Source of the DNA: Bradyrhizobium sp. CCBAU 51627
GTDB taxonomy: Bacteria > Pseudomonadota > Alphaproteobacteria > Rhizobiales > Xanthobacteraceae
Direction: 5' to 3'
Length of the DNA: 64,000 nt
Assembly (NCBI RefSeq): GCF_028128765.1
Contig: NZ_LBJG01000026.1
Coordinates: 62,001-126,000 of the forward strand
In this document: positions 52,890-62,729 of the stretch, one piece after another
Numbering within the stretch: the stretch's first letter is position 1
Layout of the letters: each line of letters starts with the position of its first letter
Made by a program: the position numbers and the translations under genes
The notes under the pieces: generated by a model
Seen by the model: only the letters and a program-made list of their open reading frames with translations
What the model was told of the DNA's origin: nothing
The model's database searches: none

Positions 52890-53822
52890 CTAAGCTTTTA
52901 TGTTCCCGCGTGGCCGCCGCTTGCAGGTGCCTGGCAGCTTCGCGGCCAGAAAATCGCCGAGGGCTTCGACGCGCGCGGGGCGCGGGCCGCCGGGCGGAGT
53001 GACGAGATGCACGGCGCCCTCGGCCTGCTTCCAGTCCTTCAGGATCACTTCGACTGCACCGGACGAAATCGCGTCGCCGACGATGAACTCGGGCAGTTCG
53101 GCGATGCCGAGGCCCGCTATCAGCGAGGGCATCACGGCTTCGCCGTTGTTGACCCGAAGCTGGCCGCCGGGACGAACGCTCGCCTGCTCGCCGGCTGAGT
53201 TAGTGTAGTGCCAGACGTTCGGCGTCGAGAGATAGGCGTAGCTGAAGCACTTGTGCTGGGCGAGATGCATCGGATGCGTCGGCCGGCCGTATTTCTTCAA
53301 GTAAGACGGCGCCGCCACGGTGAAGCGCGGCATGGTGAAGAGCCGCCGCGCGATCAGCGAGGAATCCGGCAGCCGCGCGATCCGCACCGCCATGTCAAAG
53401 CCTTCGCCGATGAGATCGACGCTCGCATCGCTCAGGTGCAGATCGACGGAGACCTCCGGATAGGTTTCGAAAAACTCCGGCAGCAGTGGCGCCACCGCCT
53501 TGATTCCGAACGTCATGGGCACCGCGAGCCGCACCAGGCCGCGCGGCGCCACCGATTGCGCCAGTGCTTCGTTCTCGGCCGCCTCGCCGTCGGCGAGCAG
53601 GCGCGTCGCGCGGTCGGCGAGCTTGTGGCCGGCGTCGGTCAGCGCCAGCCGGCGCGAGGTGCGGTTGAACAGCCGGGCACCGAGCCGCTCCTCCAGCCGG
53701 GTCACGGCCTTGGAGACCGTCGCCTTGGACATGGTGAGCTCGCTCGCAGCCCCCGCAAACGACCGTAGCTCCACGACCTTTGCGAAAATCGCGAGCGCTT
53801 CGAAATCGGGGAGTTTGGCCAT
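52890..53822 (-). CDS. LysR family regulator
   Basis: A 310-residue regulator. The N-terminal helix-turn-helix FAGAASELTMSKATVSKAVTRLEERLGARLFNRT is split here only for description: it covers about residues 20-54. The C-terminal LysR substrate-binding domain follows, in the CrgA-like branch (SVDLHLSDASVDLIGEGFDMAVRIARL). Divergent from pirin, with wrbA behind it, so these two are its likely targets. Confidence 0.92.
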   Translation of the reverse strand: MAKLPDFEALAIFAKVVELRSFAGAASELTMSKATVSKAVTRLEERLGARLFNRTSRRLALTDAGHKLADRATRLLADGEAAENEALAQSVAPRGLVRLAVPMTFGIKAVAPLLPEFFETYPEVSVDLHLSDASVDLIGEGFDMAVRIARLPDSSLIARRLFTMPRFTVAAPSYLKKYGRPTHPMHLAQHKCFSYAYLSTPNVWHYTNSAGEQASVRPGGQLRVNNGEAVMPSLIAGLGIAELPEFIVGDAISSGAVEVILKDWKQAEGAVHLVTPPGGPRPARVEALGDFLAAKLPGTCKRRPRGNIKA

Positions 53823-53974
53823 GGTTGGTGTCCAATCAAGATATTTTTGGAAACAATGTGTTTCAACGGTTTCTATTTCTATACCACAGGCGGAGGCCTA
53901 TCCAAGGGTCATCAGGAATTCGACGGCGGGTTTGGCGCTTAGCGCAACCGCATCCAAACCAAGGAAACATCTTC

Positions 53975-54673
53975 ATGATCGAACTCAGACCTTTCAGCAA
54001 ACTCGGCGGCGCAGATCACGGCTGGCTCAAGGCCAAGCATCATTTCTCCTTCGCCAGCTATTATGACCCGAACAACATGGGCCATGGCGCCTTGCGGGTG
54101 TGGAACGACGACGAGATCGCGCCGAACACCGGCTTTCCCGCCCATCCCCACGCCAACATGGAGATCATCACCTATGTGCGCGAGGGCGCGATCACCCATC
54201 AGGACAGCCTGGGCAACGAGGGCCGCACTGAAGCGGGCGACGTGCAGGTGATGAGTGCCGGCAGCGGCATCCGCCACTCCGAGTACAATCTCGAGCCGAC
54301 CAAGACGCGGATCTTCCAGATCTGGATCGAACCCACCGCGCGCGGAGGACAGCCGACCTGGGGATCAAAGCCGTTCCCGAAGGCGAACCGCTCCGGCAAG
54401 CTCGTCACCATCGCGAGCGGTATCGCAGGCGACACCGACGCGCTGCCGATCCGTGCCGATGCGCGGGTGCTCGCGACCACGCTGAAGGCCGGTGAAAGCG
54501 CGGAGTACGAGCCGCAGAAGGCGCGGCACCTTTACCTCGTGCCCGCGGCCGGCGCGGTCGAGGTCAACGGCGTGCGCGTCAACGCCCGCGACGGCGCGGC
54601 GATCCGTAACGAGGACCGGCTGAAGATCACTGCGCTCGCGGATTCCGAGCTCGTGCTCGTCGACGCCGCGTGA
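53975..54673 (+). CDS. Pirin family protein
   Basis: A 232-residue bicupin. Metal ligands are visible: FPAHPHANMEIITY (two His, about residues 47-49) and SGIRHSEYN (His and Glu, about 90-95). Members of the family include quercetinase-like dioxygenases such as YhhW. The start is ATG 53975. It is divergent from the LysR gene and followed by wrbA; all three fit a quinone/flavonoid or redox-response module (inference). Confidence 0.93.
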   Translation: MIELRPFSKLGGADHGWLKAKHHFSFASYYDPNNMGHGALRVWNDDEIAPNTGFPAHPHANMEIITYVREGAITHQDSLGNEGRTEAGDVQVMSAGSGIRHSEYNLEPTKTRIFQIWIEPTARGGQPTWGSKPFPKANRSGKLVTIASGIAGDTDALPIRADARVLATTLKAGESAEYEPQKARHLYLVPAAGAVEVNGVRVNARDGAAIRNEDRLKITALADSELVLVDAA

Positions 54674-54682
54674 ACACTCTCT

Positions 54683-54740
54683 CCGTCATGGCCGGGCAAA
54701 AGCGCGAAGACGCGCTTCGCGCTTTTGCCCGGACATGACG
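54683..54740. repeat. Long hairpin repeat between pirin and wrbA
   Basis: A perfect 16-bp stem (54694-54709 with 54715-54730) with a 5-base loop, flanked by CCGTCATG and CATGACG arms. It is strong enough to act as a transcript hairpin between two genes on the same strand. Confidence 0.85.
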
Positions 54741-54783
54741 ATCCCAAAAACGAACCTTCACTGATCATCAAACGGAGATCACC

Positions 54784-55383
54784 ATGACCAAAGTTCTCGT
54801 TCTTTATTATTCAGCCTATGGCCACATCGAGGCGATGGCGAACGCCTTCGCCGAAGGCGCGCGCGAAGCCGGCGCCACCGTCGACATCAAGCGCGTGCCG
54901 GAGCTGGTGCCGGCCGAGGTCGCCAAAGCCTCCCATTACAAGGTCGATCAGGCCGCACCCGTCGCCAAGGTCGAGGACCTCGCCAACTACGATGCGATCA
55001 TCGTCGGCACCGGCACCCGCTTCGGCCGCATGGCCTCGCAGATGGCGAACTTCCTGGATCAGGCCGGCGGGCTCTGGGCCAAGGGCGCGCTGCACGGCAA
55101 GGTCGGCGGCGCCTTCACGTCGAGCGCAACCCAGCATGGCGGCCAGGAGACGACGCTGTTCTCGATCATCACCAACCTCCTCCATTTCGGCATGGTGATC
55201 GTCGGCATGAATTACGGCTTTGCCGGCCAGATGAAGCTCGACGAGGTCACCGGCGGCGCGCCCTACGGCGCCACCACGATCACCGGCGGCGACGGCAGCC
55301 GCCAGCCCAGCGCCAACGAGCTCGCCGGCGCGCGCTATCAGGGACGAGTGATCGCCGAGACCGCGAAAAAGCTGCACGGCTGA
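54784..55383 (+). CDS. wrbA: NAD(P)H:quinone oxidoreductase WrbA
   Basis: A 199-residue flavodoxin-like protein. LVLYYSAYGHIEAMANAFAEG contains the FMN phosphate loop; GTRFGRMASQMANFLDQ and GGAFTSSATQHGGQETTL are WrbA signatures. It reduces quinones by two electrons. ATG 54784 follows CGGAGAT. Separated from pirin by a strong hairpin. Confidence 0.95.
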   Translation: MTKVLVLYYSAYGHIEAMANAFAEGAREAGATVDIKRVPELVPAEVAKASHYKVDQAAPVAKVEDLANYDAIIVGTGTRFGRMASQMANFLDQAGGLWAKGALHGKVGGAFTSSATQHGGQETTLFSIITNLLHFGMVIVGMNYGFAGQMKLDEVTGGAPYGATTITGGDGSRQPSANELAGARYQGRVIAETAKKLHG

Positions 55384-55442
55384 ACTTCACGACCCGCTGC
55401 GACGCGGGCGGCGTTCCCCGGCGAGAACGCCGCCTGTGGCAC

Positions 55443-56327
55443 CTAGGTTCGTGCGACGTCGGCGTGCGGCTGACTGCCGACCGCCGGCGCGGCAGCGGGC
55501 GTCGTTGACAACCACCAGCCGTCGCCGGCAAACCAGCAGGTGTCGTCGGGTGTGCCCCCTCGCTGCAGCGACTGCACGCGCTCCCATCCCTTGGCGAACG
55601 CCTCGGCCAATCGCCGGGCGATATCTGAATCCTGAAGCCCCGCACAACCGATGAACTGGGCCCGGCTGAGAAATTTGGCCGGCCAGGCCGTTCCCTGCTC
55701 CGGCCGCGTGATCATCAACATGCCGCCGAGCATGCCCTCGGGCGCCAGCGGAAACACCAGCCGGCCGCCGGGCCGCAAGGCCTCCAGCCATTCGCTCGCC
55801 GGCTGCGCCGCGCCCGCGCAGACATAGATCACGTCGACATCGGGCAGATCGGATGCGATGCCCGAGCGCTCGCGCAGCTCGACCGTGGCGATGTCTTTCA
55901 AATTCTCACGCGCAAGCCCCGCCAGGCGTTCGTCGATCTCGTAGGCATAGACGCGGCCATCGGGTCCGACGAGTTCGGCGAGGATGGCGGTGTAATAGCC
56001 GGTGCCGGCGCCGATCTGGAGCACGGTCTCGCCCTCCCTGACGCCGCAGCCGCTGAGCCAGTAAGCGTGCGCGCCGGGTATGCCGATGTTGATGCCCCGC
56101 GCCGGATCCAGCGCCAGCAGCACATTCTGATAGAGGAAGGCGGGATCGTCATCGGGCGTCGCGACATAGGGGTGCCCTCCCAGCGCGATCGACCACGGCC
56201 CGGGCCCGGCGAAGGGTTCGCGCCGGACGGTGCGAAAGGCCTGCTCGAGGCGGGGGTCCGTGGCTTTGGCCGCGGCGCAGATCAACTGCGCATAGAACGT
56301 ACGAAGTTTTTCCGAGCGATGGTCCAT
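55443..56327 (-). CDS. PCMT-like methyltransferase
   Basis: A 294-residue protein resembling protein-L-isoaspartate O-methyltransferase: VLQIGAGTGYYTAILAELVG is the S-adenosylmethionine motif I (about residues 105-124), then VYAYEIDERLAGLAREN and VDVIYVCAGAAQP. The N-terminal region (AFRTVRREPFAGPGPW) matches the family. Length is longer than typical Pcm (about 210), with an extra C-terminal part. Substrate not certain. ATG 56327 follows GAGGCGAC. Confidence 0.85.
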   Translation of the reverse strand: MDHRSEKLRTFYAQLICAAAKATDPRLEQAFRTVRREPFAGPGPWSIALGGHPYVATPDDDPAFLYQNVLLALDPARGINIGIPGAHAYWLSGCGVREGETVLQIGAGTGYYTAILAELVGPDGRVYAYEIDERLAGLARENLKDIATVELRERSGIASDLPDVDVIYVCAGAAQPASEWLEALRPGGRLVFPLAPEGMLGGMLMITRPEQGTAWPAKFLSRAQFIGCAGLQDSDIARRLAEAFAKGWERVQSLQRGGTPDDTCWFAGDGWWLSTTPAAAPAVGSQPHADVART

Positions 56328-56409
56328 GTCGCCTCCTGGCTGCGGAGGTGACGGTAACACAATCACTGCGATATTCGAATGACGCTGCAACCGGCAGGCA
56401 CCGAAGGCC

Positions 56410-57555
56410 TTAGCGCGCGTTCTTGCCCATCGCCTGCGCTGCCAAGGCGGCGAGTCGCGGATGGCGGCGCAAGCCCTGTGCGGCATGATCGCGCAACACA
56501 AAGGGCAGCCCGCGCCAGGACAGGGCGACGCTGACATCGGTGAGCGGCACCGGCTCGGCGCCGAAGCGACGCTTGTAATCGTGATTGCCGATGCTGAGAT
56601 CGAAGCGCCGCACGCCCTGCGCATGCAGCGCCGCCATCGTGCGCTCGGTCACGAGCAGCCCCGGCGAGCAGTTCGCCCATGGCTTGCCGGCATGGCCGAT
56701 CCGTAGCAAATAGAAAGTCGCGCCATATCTGACACCGAGCGTGGTAGCGACGATGCCCTCGTCGCAGACGAGCGCGGAGATGACGGCATAACCTTCTGCG
56801 ACGCCCTGCCGGGCCACCTCGCGATAAAAGGCGGCATAGGCTTCGTCGTTAAGGACGAAGGGCGATCCGAGCTGCTGCATGCGCTCCTGCTGCTGCACGT
56901 CCATGACGTCGAGAAGTTCGTGCGCACGAGCAATGTCGGTCGCGAGCTCGAACCGCGCGCCGGCGTGCCGGCTGAACACACGCCAGCAGCGCGGCATCTG
57001 CATGCGCTTGATCGAGGCCAGATAATCCGCATAGTCGTCGCCGGTCAGCACGAGATTGCCGTTGAGCGAGCAGGAGCCGAGCCGGCCGAGCGAAACCAGC
57101 GGGTTCGGCTTGGAGCCGACATAGGCCGGCAGCTTCTTCATGCGAAGCAGGTCGAAGCGATCGGGCAAGGCGCGCAGGGCGGCGACCAGCGCAGCGCTGA
57201 TCGCTTGTGCGCCGGCCGCATCGAAACTCGCGTCAGAGGCCAGGATCGGCGCGTTGTTGTCGGAAACGCCGAGATCGGCAAACTCGACGACGCGGATCCC
57301 GCGCCGCGTGTGCGCGAACATCGGCACCATCGCGATGTCGCTGCCGGTCGCCGTATCGGTGATGACGGCGATCAGCGGCGCGACGGCGTGAAAGGCCTCG
57401 TACCAGGCGGCCAGCCAGTAACCATGTTGGAACGCGGTGCGATGGCCATCGGTCAGGCGCAAGGCGGCCTGCTGCCAGTCGCGCAAGAAATCGACCGAGA
57501 TTTCCCCCGTGCTGGACACGCGACCGTCTAGTTGATCGACGCTAAGAAACGCCAT
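56410..57555 (-). CDS. GNAT/CelD (BcsL)-like acetyltransferase
   Basis: A 381-residue protein of the Acetyltransf_6 group. The N-terminal part (WQQAALRLTDGHRTAFQHGYWLAAWYEAF) and the C-terminal GNAT half (VTERTMAALHAQGVRRFDLSIGNHDYKRRFGAE) are diagnostic of CelD/BcsL-like proteins linked to polysaccharide production. It may add acyl groups to a polysaccharide. Part of the minus-strand EPS group with the Wzy-like gene upstream. Confidence 0.85.
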   Translation of the reverse strand: MAFLSVDQLDGRVSSTGEISVDFLRDWQQAALRLTDGHRTAFQHGYWLAAWYEAFHAVAPLIAVITDTATGSDIAMVPMFAHTRRGIRVVEFADLGVSDNNAPILASDASFDAAGAQAISAALVAALRALPDRFDLLRMKKLPAYVGSKPNPLVSLGRLGSCSLNGNLVLTGDDYADYLASIKRMQMPRCWRVFSRHAGARFELATDIARAHELLDVMDVQQQERMQQLGSPFVLNDEAYAAFYREVARQGVAEGYAVISALVCDEGIVATTLGVRYGATFYLLRIGHAGKPWANCSPGLLVTERTMAALHAQGVRRFDLSIGNHDYKRRFGAEPVPLTDVSVALSWRGLPFVLRDHAAQGLRRHPRLAALAAQAMGKNAR

Positions 57556-57687
57556 TCGCTCGGAATACGGTTACTGAACCTGTCCAGATAGATTATGTTT
57601 TGCCGCAGACCACAAGTTATGTCGCTGGTTATCGTTAAGTCGATATCCGTCCTGCCGCACGCGGGGTGTTCCGCCTGGGACAGTCTG

Positions 57688-59040
57688 TCAGCCGGCCCGT
57701 TCCATCTGCGCGACGCATTGAAATCGGGCCAGGAAGTGCAGGCCGGCGACGGCGAGCGCGAACATGAACCAGACCGGATTCTGCCGCTCGAGCAGGAAGG
57801 TCTCGGTCGTCCCGAAATACAGGCCGAACAGCCAGATGGTCAGGAACAGCTTGCCCAACGCGCTATTGCGGTTCCGCGCCTGCATCTGCTGGAAATTGCG
57901 CAGCGGCGCCCAAACGAAGATGAGGATAACGAGCAGCATGCCCGGCAGGCCGATGGTGACGGCGAGATCGAGATAGCTGTTGTGACTATGCGCTGCGGTC
58001 ACTGCCCATTCCGAACCCTGGGTGGTCCGCCCCTCCGCTGCGCCGTCCCAGAACGCCGCATAGCCATGACCGGCGACCGGCTTTTCCGCCACGGCTGCGA
58101 GCGCAAACTCCCAGACCTCGGAACGACCGGTAAAGGTGGGGTCGATCGGCAGCGACCGCGTGATGCTGCCGAGCGCCGGGCTCATGACGCTGCCGACCGT
58201 CAGCAGGTTCATCACGACCAGTGGGGCGAAGCAGATGACCCGTTTCAGCCACAGGCTCTTCGTGACGTAGACCAGCGAGGCCAAGGCATAGATCGCCAGG
58301 CACAACGCCGACGACGTCTTGCCGCCGGTGAAGACCAGAAAGATGCCGGCCAGCAACGCAATGGCCGGCCCGACCACGAACGAGCCGACGGCAGAAAGGT
58401 AGATGCCGACATAGACCAGGATGGTCATCACCGGCGAGGCGACGTTCTTGTGGCCAAAACTGCCGCGCCAGTCGCCGGCGAGCTGCGGCTCGGTGATGTC
58501 GAGCGCACTGTGAATCGAATATTGCGGGGCGAGGACGACGCCGAGATAGCACAGCCCCAGCAGCACCAGCGCAGCGACGGCAAGGCACAGGTTGAAGCTC
58601 CGCTGCGTCGGCGGCAGCAGCGGCAGGATCACGGCGAGGGAGGTCACGCTGGCCGCGAGCACGAGGCGCTGGATCGAGACGTCGCGGCTCTCGGACAGGA
58701 CGACGTTGATCAGCATCCAGCCGATGAAACAAAGGTGCAGCGGCGTCAGCAGCGTCTTCAGCGAGGGCGCATCGGTGGCGAGGACGAACAGCACGCCGAT
58801 CGCGGCGAGAAGGCCGAAGGTGACGTAATCCAGCGCCATGCGGCCGCCCACGACGGCGGCGACGTCCTCGCTGCGCAAATCCGGGAACGGATCGAGCGTG
58901 ATCAGCACCAGAAGCAGGGCCGCGAGGGCCACGAGACAACGCGCCACCTGCACGACGTTCAGCCGGCCAAGCTCGTCGCGGAGCGCATGGCCGAATGAAC
59001 GGACCTCGACGTCGGTCATGTCTGCGGCGCTGCGATCCAT
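57688..59040 (-). CDS. O-antigen ligase / polymerase (Wzy_C) family
   Basis: A 450-residue polytopic inner-membrane protein with about 10-12 membrane segments. The central region has the Wzy_C pattern, including a large periplasmic stretch with RSEVWEFALAAVAEKPVAGHGY and HSHNSYLDLAVTIGLPG (about residues 320-370). Members polymerise or ligate undecaprenyl-linked repeat units. In this EPS context a polymerase is more likely than an O-antigen ligase. 42 bp downstream of the glycosyltransferase gene on the same strand. Confidence 0.9.
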   Translation of the reverse strand: MDRSAADMTDVEVRSFGHALRDELGRLNVVQVARCLVALAALLLVLITLDPFPDLRSEDVAAVVGGRMALDYVTFGLLAAIGVLFVLATDAPSLKTLLTPLHLCFIGWMLINVVLSESRDVSIQRLVLAASVTSLAVILPLLPPTQRSFNLCLAVAALVLLGLCYLGVVLAPQYSIHSALDITEPQLAGDWRGSFGHKNVASPVMTILVYVGIYLSAVGSFVVGPAIALLAGIFLVFTGGKTSSALCLAIYALASLVYVTKSLWLKRVICFAPLVVMNLLTVGSVMSPALGSITRSLPIDPTFTGRSEVWEFALAAVAEKPVAGHGYAAFWDGAAEGRTTQGSEWAVTAAHSHNSYLDLAVTIGLPGMLLVILIFVWAPLRNFQQMQARNRNSALGKLFLTIWLFGLYFGTTETFLLERQNPVWFMFALAVAGLHFLARFQCVAQMERAG

Positions 59041-59082
59041 GCCTCGAGGCCTGGCGGGGACGATGGGGAAATCTCTACGGGT

Positions 59083-60156
59083 CTAGCCCATCCGCGTTAA
59101 CCATCCGTCAACCAGCATGCCGGAGGCGGCAGAAGCCTGGCTCTGCCGTGCGATGCTGCGCGCGATCTCGTAATATTGCAGCGCGCGCTGCTCCAGCGTG
59201 AGATTGTCCAGGATATAGCCGCGCGGATCGAACTTGCCGGCGGTGCAGCCGGCCCAGAAGTCAGACCAGCTTTCCTCGAAGCCGGCGCGGTCTGTGAACT
59301 GGAGGCCGCAGCGATCGTCCCAATAGGGCACCGACGACACCGGCTCGAACTGGACGCGATGCGGATAGTAATCGGGATCCGGCCAGGGGCCGCCGGGATT
59401 CCAGGCGAACACCGGAACGCCGCATGACAGCGCCTGCTGATAGGCGATACCCTGGCTCTCGTTCTGGCACAGGAAAATCATCGCTCGCGAGCGCGCCAGC
59501 GCGGCCTGGTAGTCCTCCTCCTTGTAGCTGCCGTAACGCAGCTCAGTGAACGTGCGGCCCTCCTTGACCAGCCGCGCGCGCACCGGCTCGACCAGCTCGG
59601 ACACGTGACGGTCGCGATCCCAACTCACCTTGTCGTAAAGCAGCACGTCGATGGTCTTGTCGCGCGGCCGTGACGGCGCCCACAGATCGGTGTCGATGCC
59701 GACGGGCCAGGCTTCGGTATCGGGCCAATGCGGCCGGTACATGTCGGCATACCACGGACCGGGCACCAGGAATTTTTTCACCGGCAATCGCTTGAAGAGG
59801 TCGGGATCGTCGAACGGATGGTTATAGGCGGCAACGCCGAGCAGGATCGGATTCTTCCAGGCGAATTTGTTCAGCAGGAAGGCGCGGCCGATGATGCAGG
59901 CGACTTCCTCCGGATGCTGCGCGATATAGCGGTAGTCATTGACGCGGTAGCGGATGCCGAGGCGGTCGAGCCCGGCGCAAAGATTGAGGAACACGCGCAA
60001 CTGGCCGCTCATGCGCGGTTCGCCGAACAGCATCTTGCGCGCCATGCGCCGCAGATGGCGGTCGCCGGGAAACCAGCGATCGTCCTTGTCCTCGTAGAAC
60101 AGGTTGAGGATCATGTCGTCGGGATCGTAGTCGAATGTCTTGGCGGGCACTTTCAT
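59083..60156 (-). CDS. Glycosyltransferase (GT-B type)
   Basis: A 357-residue cytosolic protein with a C-terminal GT-B half: SRAMIFLCQNESQGIAYQQALSCGVPVFAWNPGGPW (about residues 225-260) is the nucleotide-sugar binding region with the ESQG-type Glu. The N-terminal part has FYEDKDDRWFPGDRHL. Donor and acceptor unknown; an EPS step is inferred from context. Divergent from the GT2 gene. Confidence 0.8.
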   Translation of the reverse strand: MKVPAKTFDYDPDDMILNLFYEDKDDRWFPGDRHLRRMARKMLFGEPRMSGQLRVFLNLCAGLDRLGIRYRVNDYRYIAQHPEEVACIIGRAFLLNKFAWKNPILLGVAAYNHPFDDPDLFKRLPVKKFLVPGPWYADMYRPHWPDTEAWPVGIDTDLWAPSRPRDKTIDVLLYDKVSWDRDRHVSELVEPVRARLVKEGRTFTELRYGSYKEEDYQAALARSRAMIFLCQNESQGIAYQQALSCGVPVFAWNPGGPWPDPDYYPHRVQFEPVSSVPYWDDRCGLQFTDRAGFEESWSDFWAGCTAGKFDPRGYILDNLTLEQRALQYYEIARSIARQSQASAASGMLVDGWLTRMG

Positions 60157-60391
60157 CCATCCGCGGCATCAAGGCCTCGCATTTTCGCATGAGACCGGCT
60201 GTCGCACCTCCGAAAAGCTGCGACAGACTTAACGCCACAGGTTTAACGCTAATCTACGAAACCGACGGTAAGACGGCCTTCGCAACAACGATTCGATCGT
60301 TATCCGGGTATCATCCGCAACGGCCTCGGAACGCGGCCTGGTTAACGGACCCTTAAACACGACGAGCCATCGCTTGATCCTCGCCGACGCC

Positions 60392-61345
60392 ATGCTCGAT
60401 GCACCGACGACCGCGCCCGCGGCGACGGATGCGCGCGCGAAGAAGCCAGCGGTCTCCGTCGTCATCCCGGCGAAGAATGCTGCCGCCTATATCGGCGAGG
60501 CCGTTGAAAGTGCGCTGTCGCAAGGCGGCGTCAGCGAGGTCCTCATCGTAGACGACGGCTCGACCGACGAGACTGTGGCGATTGTCCGTGCCATCTGCGA
60601 TCCGCGGCTGCGCTTGATGAAGAACGACGCCGGTGGCGTGTCGGCCGCGCGCAACCTCGGCGCACGAAACGCGCAAGGCGACTGGCTGATCTTCCTCGAC
60701 GCCGATGACCGGCTGCGGCCCGACGCCGTGACGACGTTGCTGACGACCGCGAGCACCTCGTCACAGGCGGTGCTGGTCTATGGCGACTACAATACGATCG
60801 ACAGCGCAGGACGGACGATTGGAAGGCGCGACCTGCTGAAGGGGCGCCGCAAGCCGTCCGGCAACGTGCTGGAGCGTCTCGCCGGCGGCAATTTCATCGT
60901 GAATGGCGGCATCATGCTGATCCGCGCCGACGCCTTCCGCGCGTCCGGCGGCTTCGACGTCGCGCTTCGCTATTGCGAGGATTGGCATTGCTGGTGCCGC
61001 CTTGCCGCGCTCGGCAAGTTCGCCTACGTGCCGAAACTCCTGCTCGATTATCGCCTGCACACGACCAACACGATGAGCGCCGCGGTGCGGACCCCGCAGG
61101 ATTTCTTCCCGGCGGTTGCACGCGTGTTCGACGATGAGCTGATCCTGGGCAAGCTGCCATCAGGCGCTGCGCCGCGGCTGCGGCAGGCCGCAGAAATCCA
61201 TCTCGTAACCTATGCGGCCACGCAGGCGGTCCGCTTCGGAAGATATCGCGACGCGCTGGCCTATCTCGGCATGGTCGGGCGGCGCTCGCCCAAGGCGATG
61301 CCGCGGTCCGCCGCCAAGATCGCTCTTTCCTGTTTTGGTATCTAG
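60392..61345 (+). CDS. GT2 family glycosyltransferase
   Basis: About 317 residues. VSVVIPAKNAAAYIGEAVESAL opens the GT-A domain; LIVDDGSTDET and LIFLDADDRLRPDA (the DxD motif) bind the nucleotide sugar. FDVALRYCEDWHCWCRLAALG contains the ED-W acceptor motif. Product unknown, but the EPS neighbourhood suggests repeat-unit assembly. ATG 60392 is preferred; TTG 60374 is possible. No strong ribosome-binding site. Confidence 0.88.
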   Translation: MLDAPTTAPAATDARAKKPAVSVVIPAKNAAAYIGEAVESALSQGGVSEVLIVDDGSTDETVAIVRAICDPRLRLMKNDAGGVSAARNLGARNAQGDWLIFLDADDRLRPDAVTTLLTTASTSSQAVLVYGDYNTIDSAGRTIGRRDLLKGRRKPSGNVLERLAGGNFIVNGGIMLIRADAFRASGGFDVALRYCEDWHCWCRLAALGKFAYVPKLLLDYRLHTTNTMSAAVRTPQDFFPAVARVFDDELILGKLPSGAAPRLRQAAEIHLVTYAATQAVRFGRYRDALAYLGMVGRRSPKAMPRSAAKIALSCFGI

Positions 61346-61366
61346 CGGCGGTTCGGCGCAGACGCG

Positions 61367-62395
61367 TCAGGAAACGATCTTGGAAGCCTCATAGGGCTTC
61401 GGATCGTAACCAAGCGCCGCAAGAGCAGAACCGAGAGCCACCAGCACGGGGTGCATCGCGACCACCGCTTTGGACGACGCCAGCAGGCGGGTCGAGCGCA
61501 CCAACGACAGCGGCAACCGCGCCAAAGTCTGCGCAACCAAGCGCGCCCGCGCGCCCGCGCCGTGAGCGGCTTTGGACCGCACGCTATAGTTGATCACCCC
61601 GATGCGGAGGCTCCGTTTGGCGATCCAGCCGAGGCTGGTGCGGTTCTCCGGCACAGTCTCGGTGATGACGGCTTCCGCGGTCCAGTGGAAGGTCATGCCA
61701 GCATTGCGACCGCGATAGAAGAAGTCGCAATCTCCGCCGCCGAGGAAATTGAAGCGCAAATCGAAGGCGGGGCTGCCGAGCCGCTCGAACGCGCCGCGCG
61801 TGATCAGGCAATTGCCGCAGCCGTAGATCACCGGCACCGCACCGGTGTAGTCGTAAGTGGGACAGAAGGCGGGATGGCGCGCGAGCCAGGGCTGGCTGTC
61901 GTCGTCGAAATCAGGCAGCACCGGGCCGCCGACCACGTCGGCACCGGTCGCCTCCGCCGTGCGGACCATCAGCTCGAGCCAATCGGGCGAAGCGATTTCG
62001 TCGTCGTCGATCATCAGGAAGCGGGTTGCAGCGGGAAACAGCGCTTGCGCCGTCTCGAACGCGGCGTTGATCGCCTGGCAATTGCCCTGCCGCTTCTCGA
62101 CCAGGCAGATGCCCTGGAGTTTGCCGGCGGCGAGATATTCCGCTGCAACCGGCGCACTCGCGCGGCCTGCCGCATCGTTCTCGACCATCACCACCGCAAA
62201 GGAGCGCGGGGTGCGCTGAGCGACCAGCGAATCCAGTGTCAGGCGCAGATGGTCGGGGCGGCGGAAGCAGGGAATGCAAACGACGATGCCGACCGAGAGG
62301 TCTATGACGCGCGAACTCGCCGCGATCTCTCTGAAGGGATCGCGCACGGCATCCGAGATCCGGCTGGCGGACAAGTCTGTCGGGATCAGCGTCAT
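61367..62395 (-). CDS. GT2 family glycosyltransferase
   Basis: A 342-residue protein: VVCIPCFRRPDHLRLTLDSL, FLMIDDDEIASPDWLELM (DDD motif) and FLGGGDCDFFYRG are typical GT2 features. A C-terminal hydrophobic or amphipathic segment follows. Start ATG 62395; upstream codons belong to noise. It converges with the other GT2 gene, 21 bp apart. Confidence 0.88.
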   Translation of the reverse strand: MTLIPTDLSASRISDAVRDPFREIAASSRVIDLSVGIVVCIPCFRRPDHLRLTLDSLVAQRTPRSFAVVMVENDAAGRASAPVAAEYLAAGKLQGICLVEKRQGNCQAINAAFETAQALFPAATRFLMIDDDEIASPDWLELMVRTAEATGADVVGGPVLPDFDDDSQPWLARHPAFCPTYDYTGAVPVIYGCGNCLITRGAFERLGSPAFDLRFNFLGGGDCDFFYRGRNAGMTFHWTAEAVITETVPENRTSLGWIAKRSLRIGVINYSVRSKAAHGAGARARLVAQTLARLPLSLVRSTRLLASSKAVVAMHPVLVALGSALAALGYDPKPYEASKIVS

Positions 62396-62729
62396 AAGCT
62401 TCCAAATGACTGAGACATATTGAGAAAGCCTTGCGCCCGGTGTCTCAGGGTGACACGTCCGCGCGGGACAAATACGTCCCAAAATGGACCTCCTATGTCG
62501 GCGCTCAAGCCGCACCGCGACGCCAATCGCCCCGCCATGACGGGTCCTGTCATGCGCTTACCCTTTCGTGTGCCTTCCCTGCGAATTCCTGCAGGCATGG
62601 TCCTGCAATTTGCAGTCCATCACCCGGCACGCCAGGTGCAGCGTCATTCTTCACTGCGTTTTTACACCAGGGATGCCAGGGTCGGCACGACGAGAGAGGC
62701 GCGGGGCGCTGCGAGGGGCGGGAGCGAAT
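62396..62729. other. 334-bp intergenic region
   Basis: No gene recognised. Divergent promoters for the GT2 gene and the acyltransferase gene are expected. No repeat of types A-D seen. Confidence 0.4.

Noticed and set aside
56410..57555. FemAB-type peptidoglycan peptidyltransferase
   Set aside because: The fold superfamily is shared, but the sequence pattern and EPS context fit CelD/BcsL-like proteins better.
57595..58998. Plus-strand frame over the Wzy_C gene
   Set aside because: Charged Arg/Asp/Gln-rich sequence is typical of a frame opposite membrane helices.
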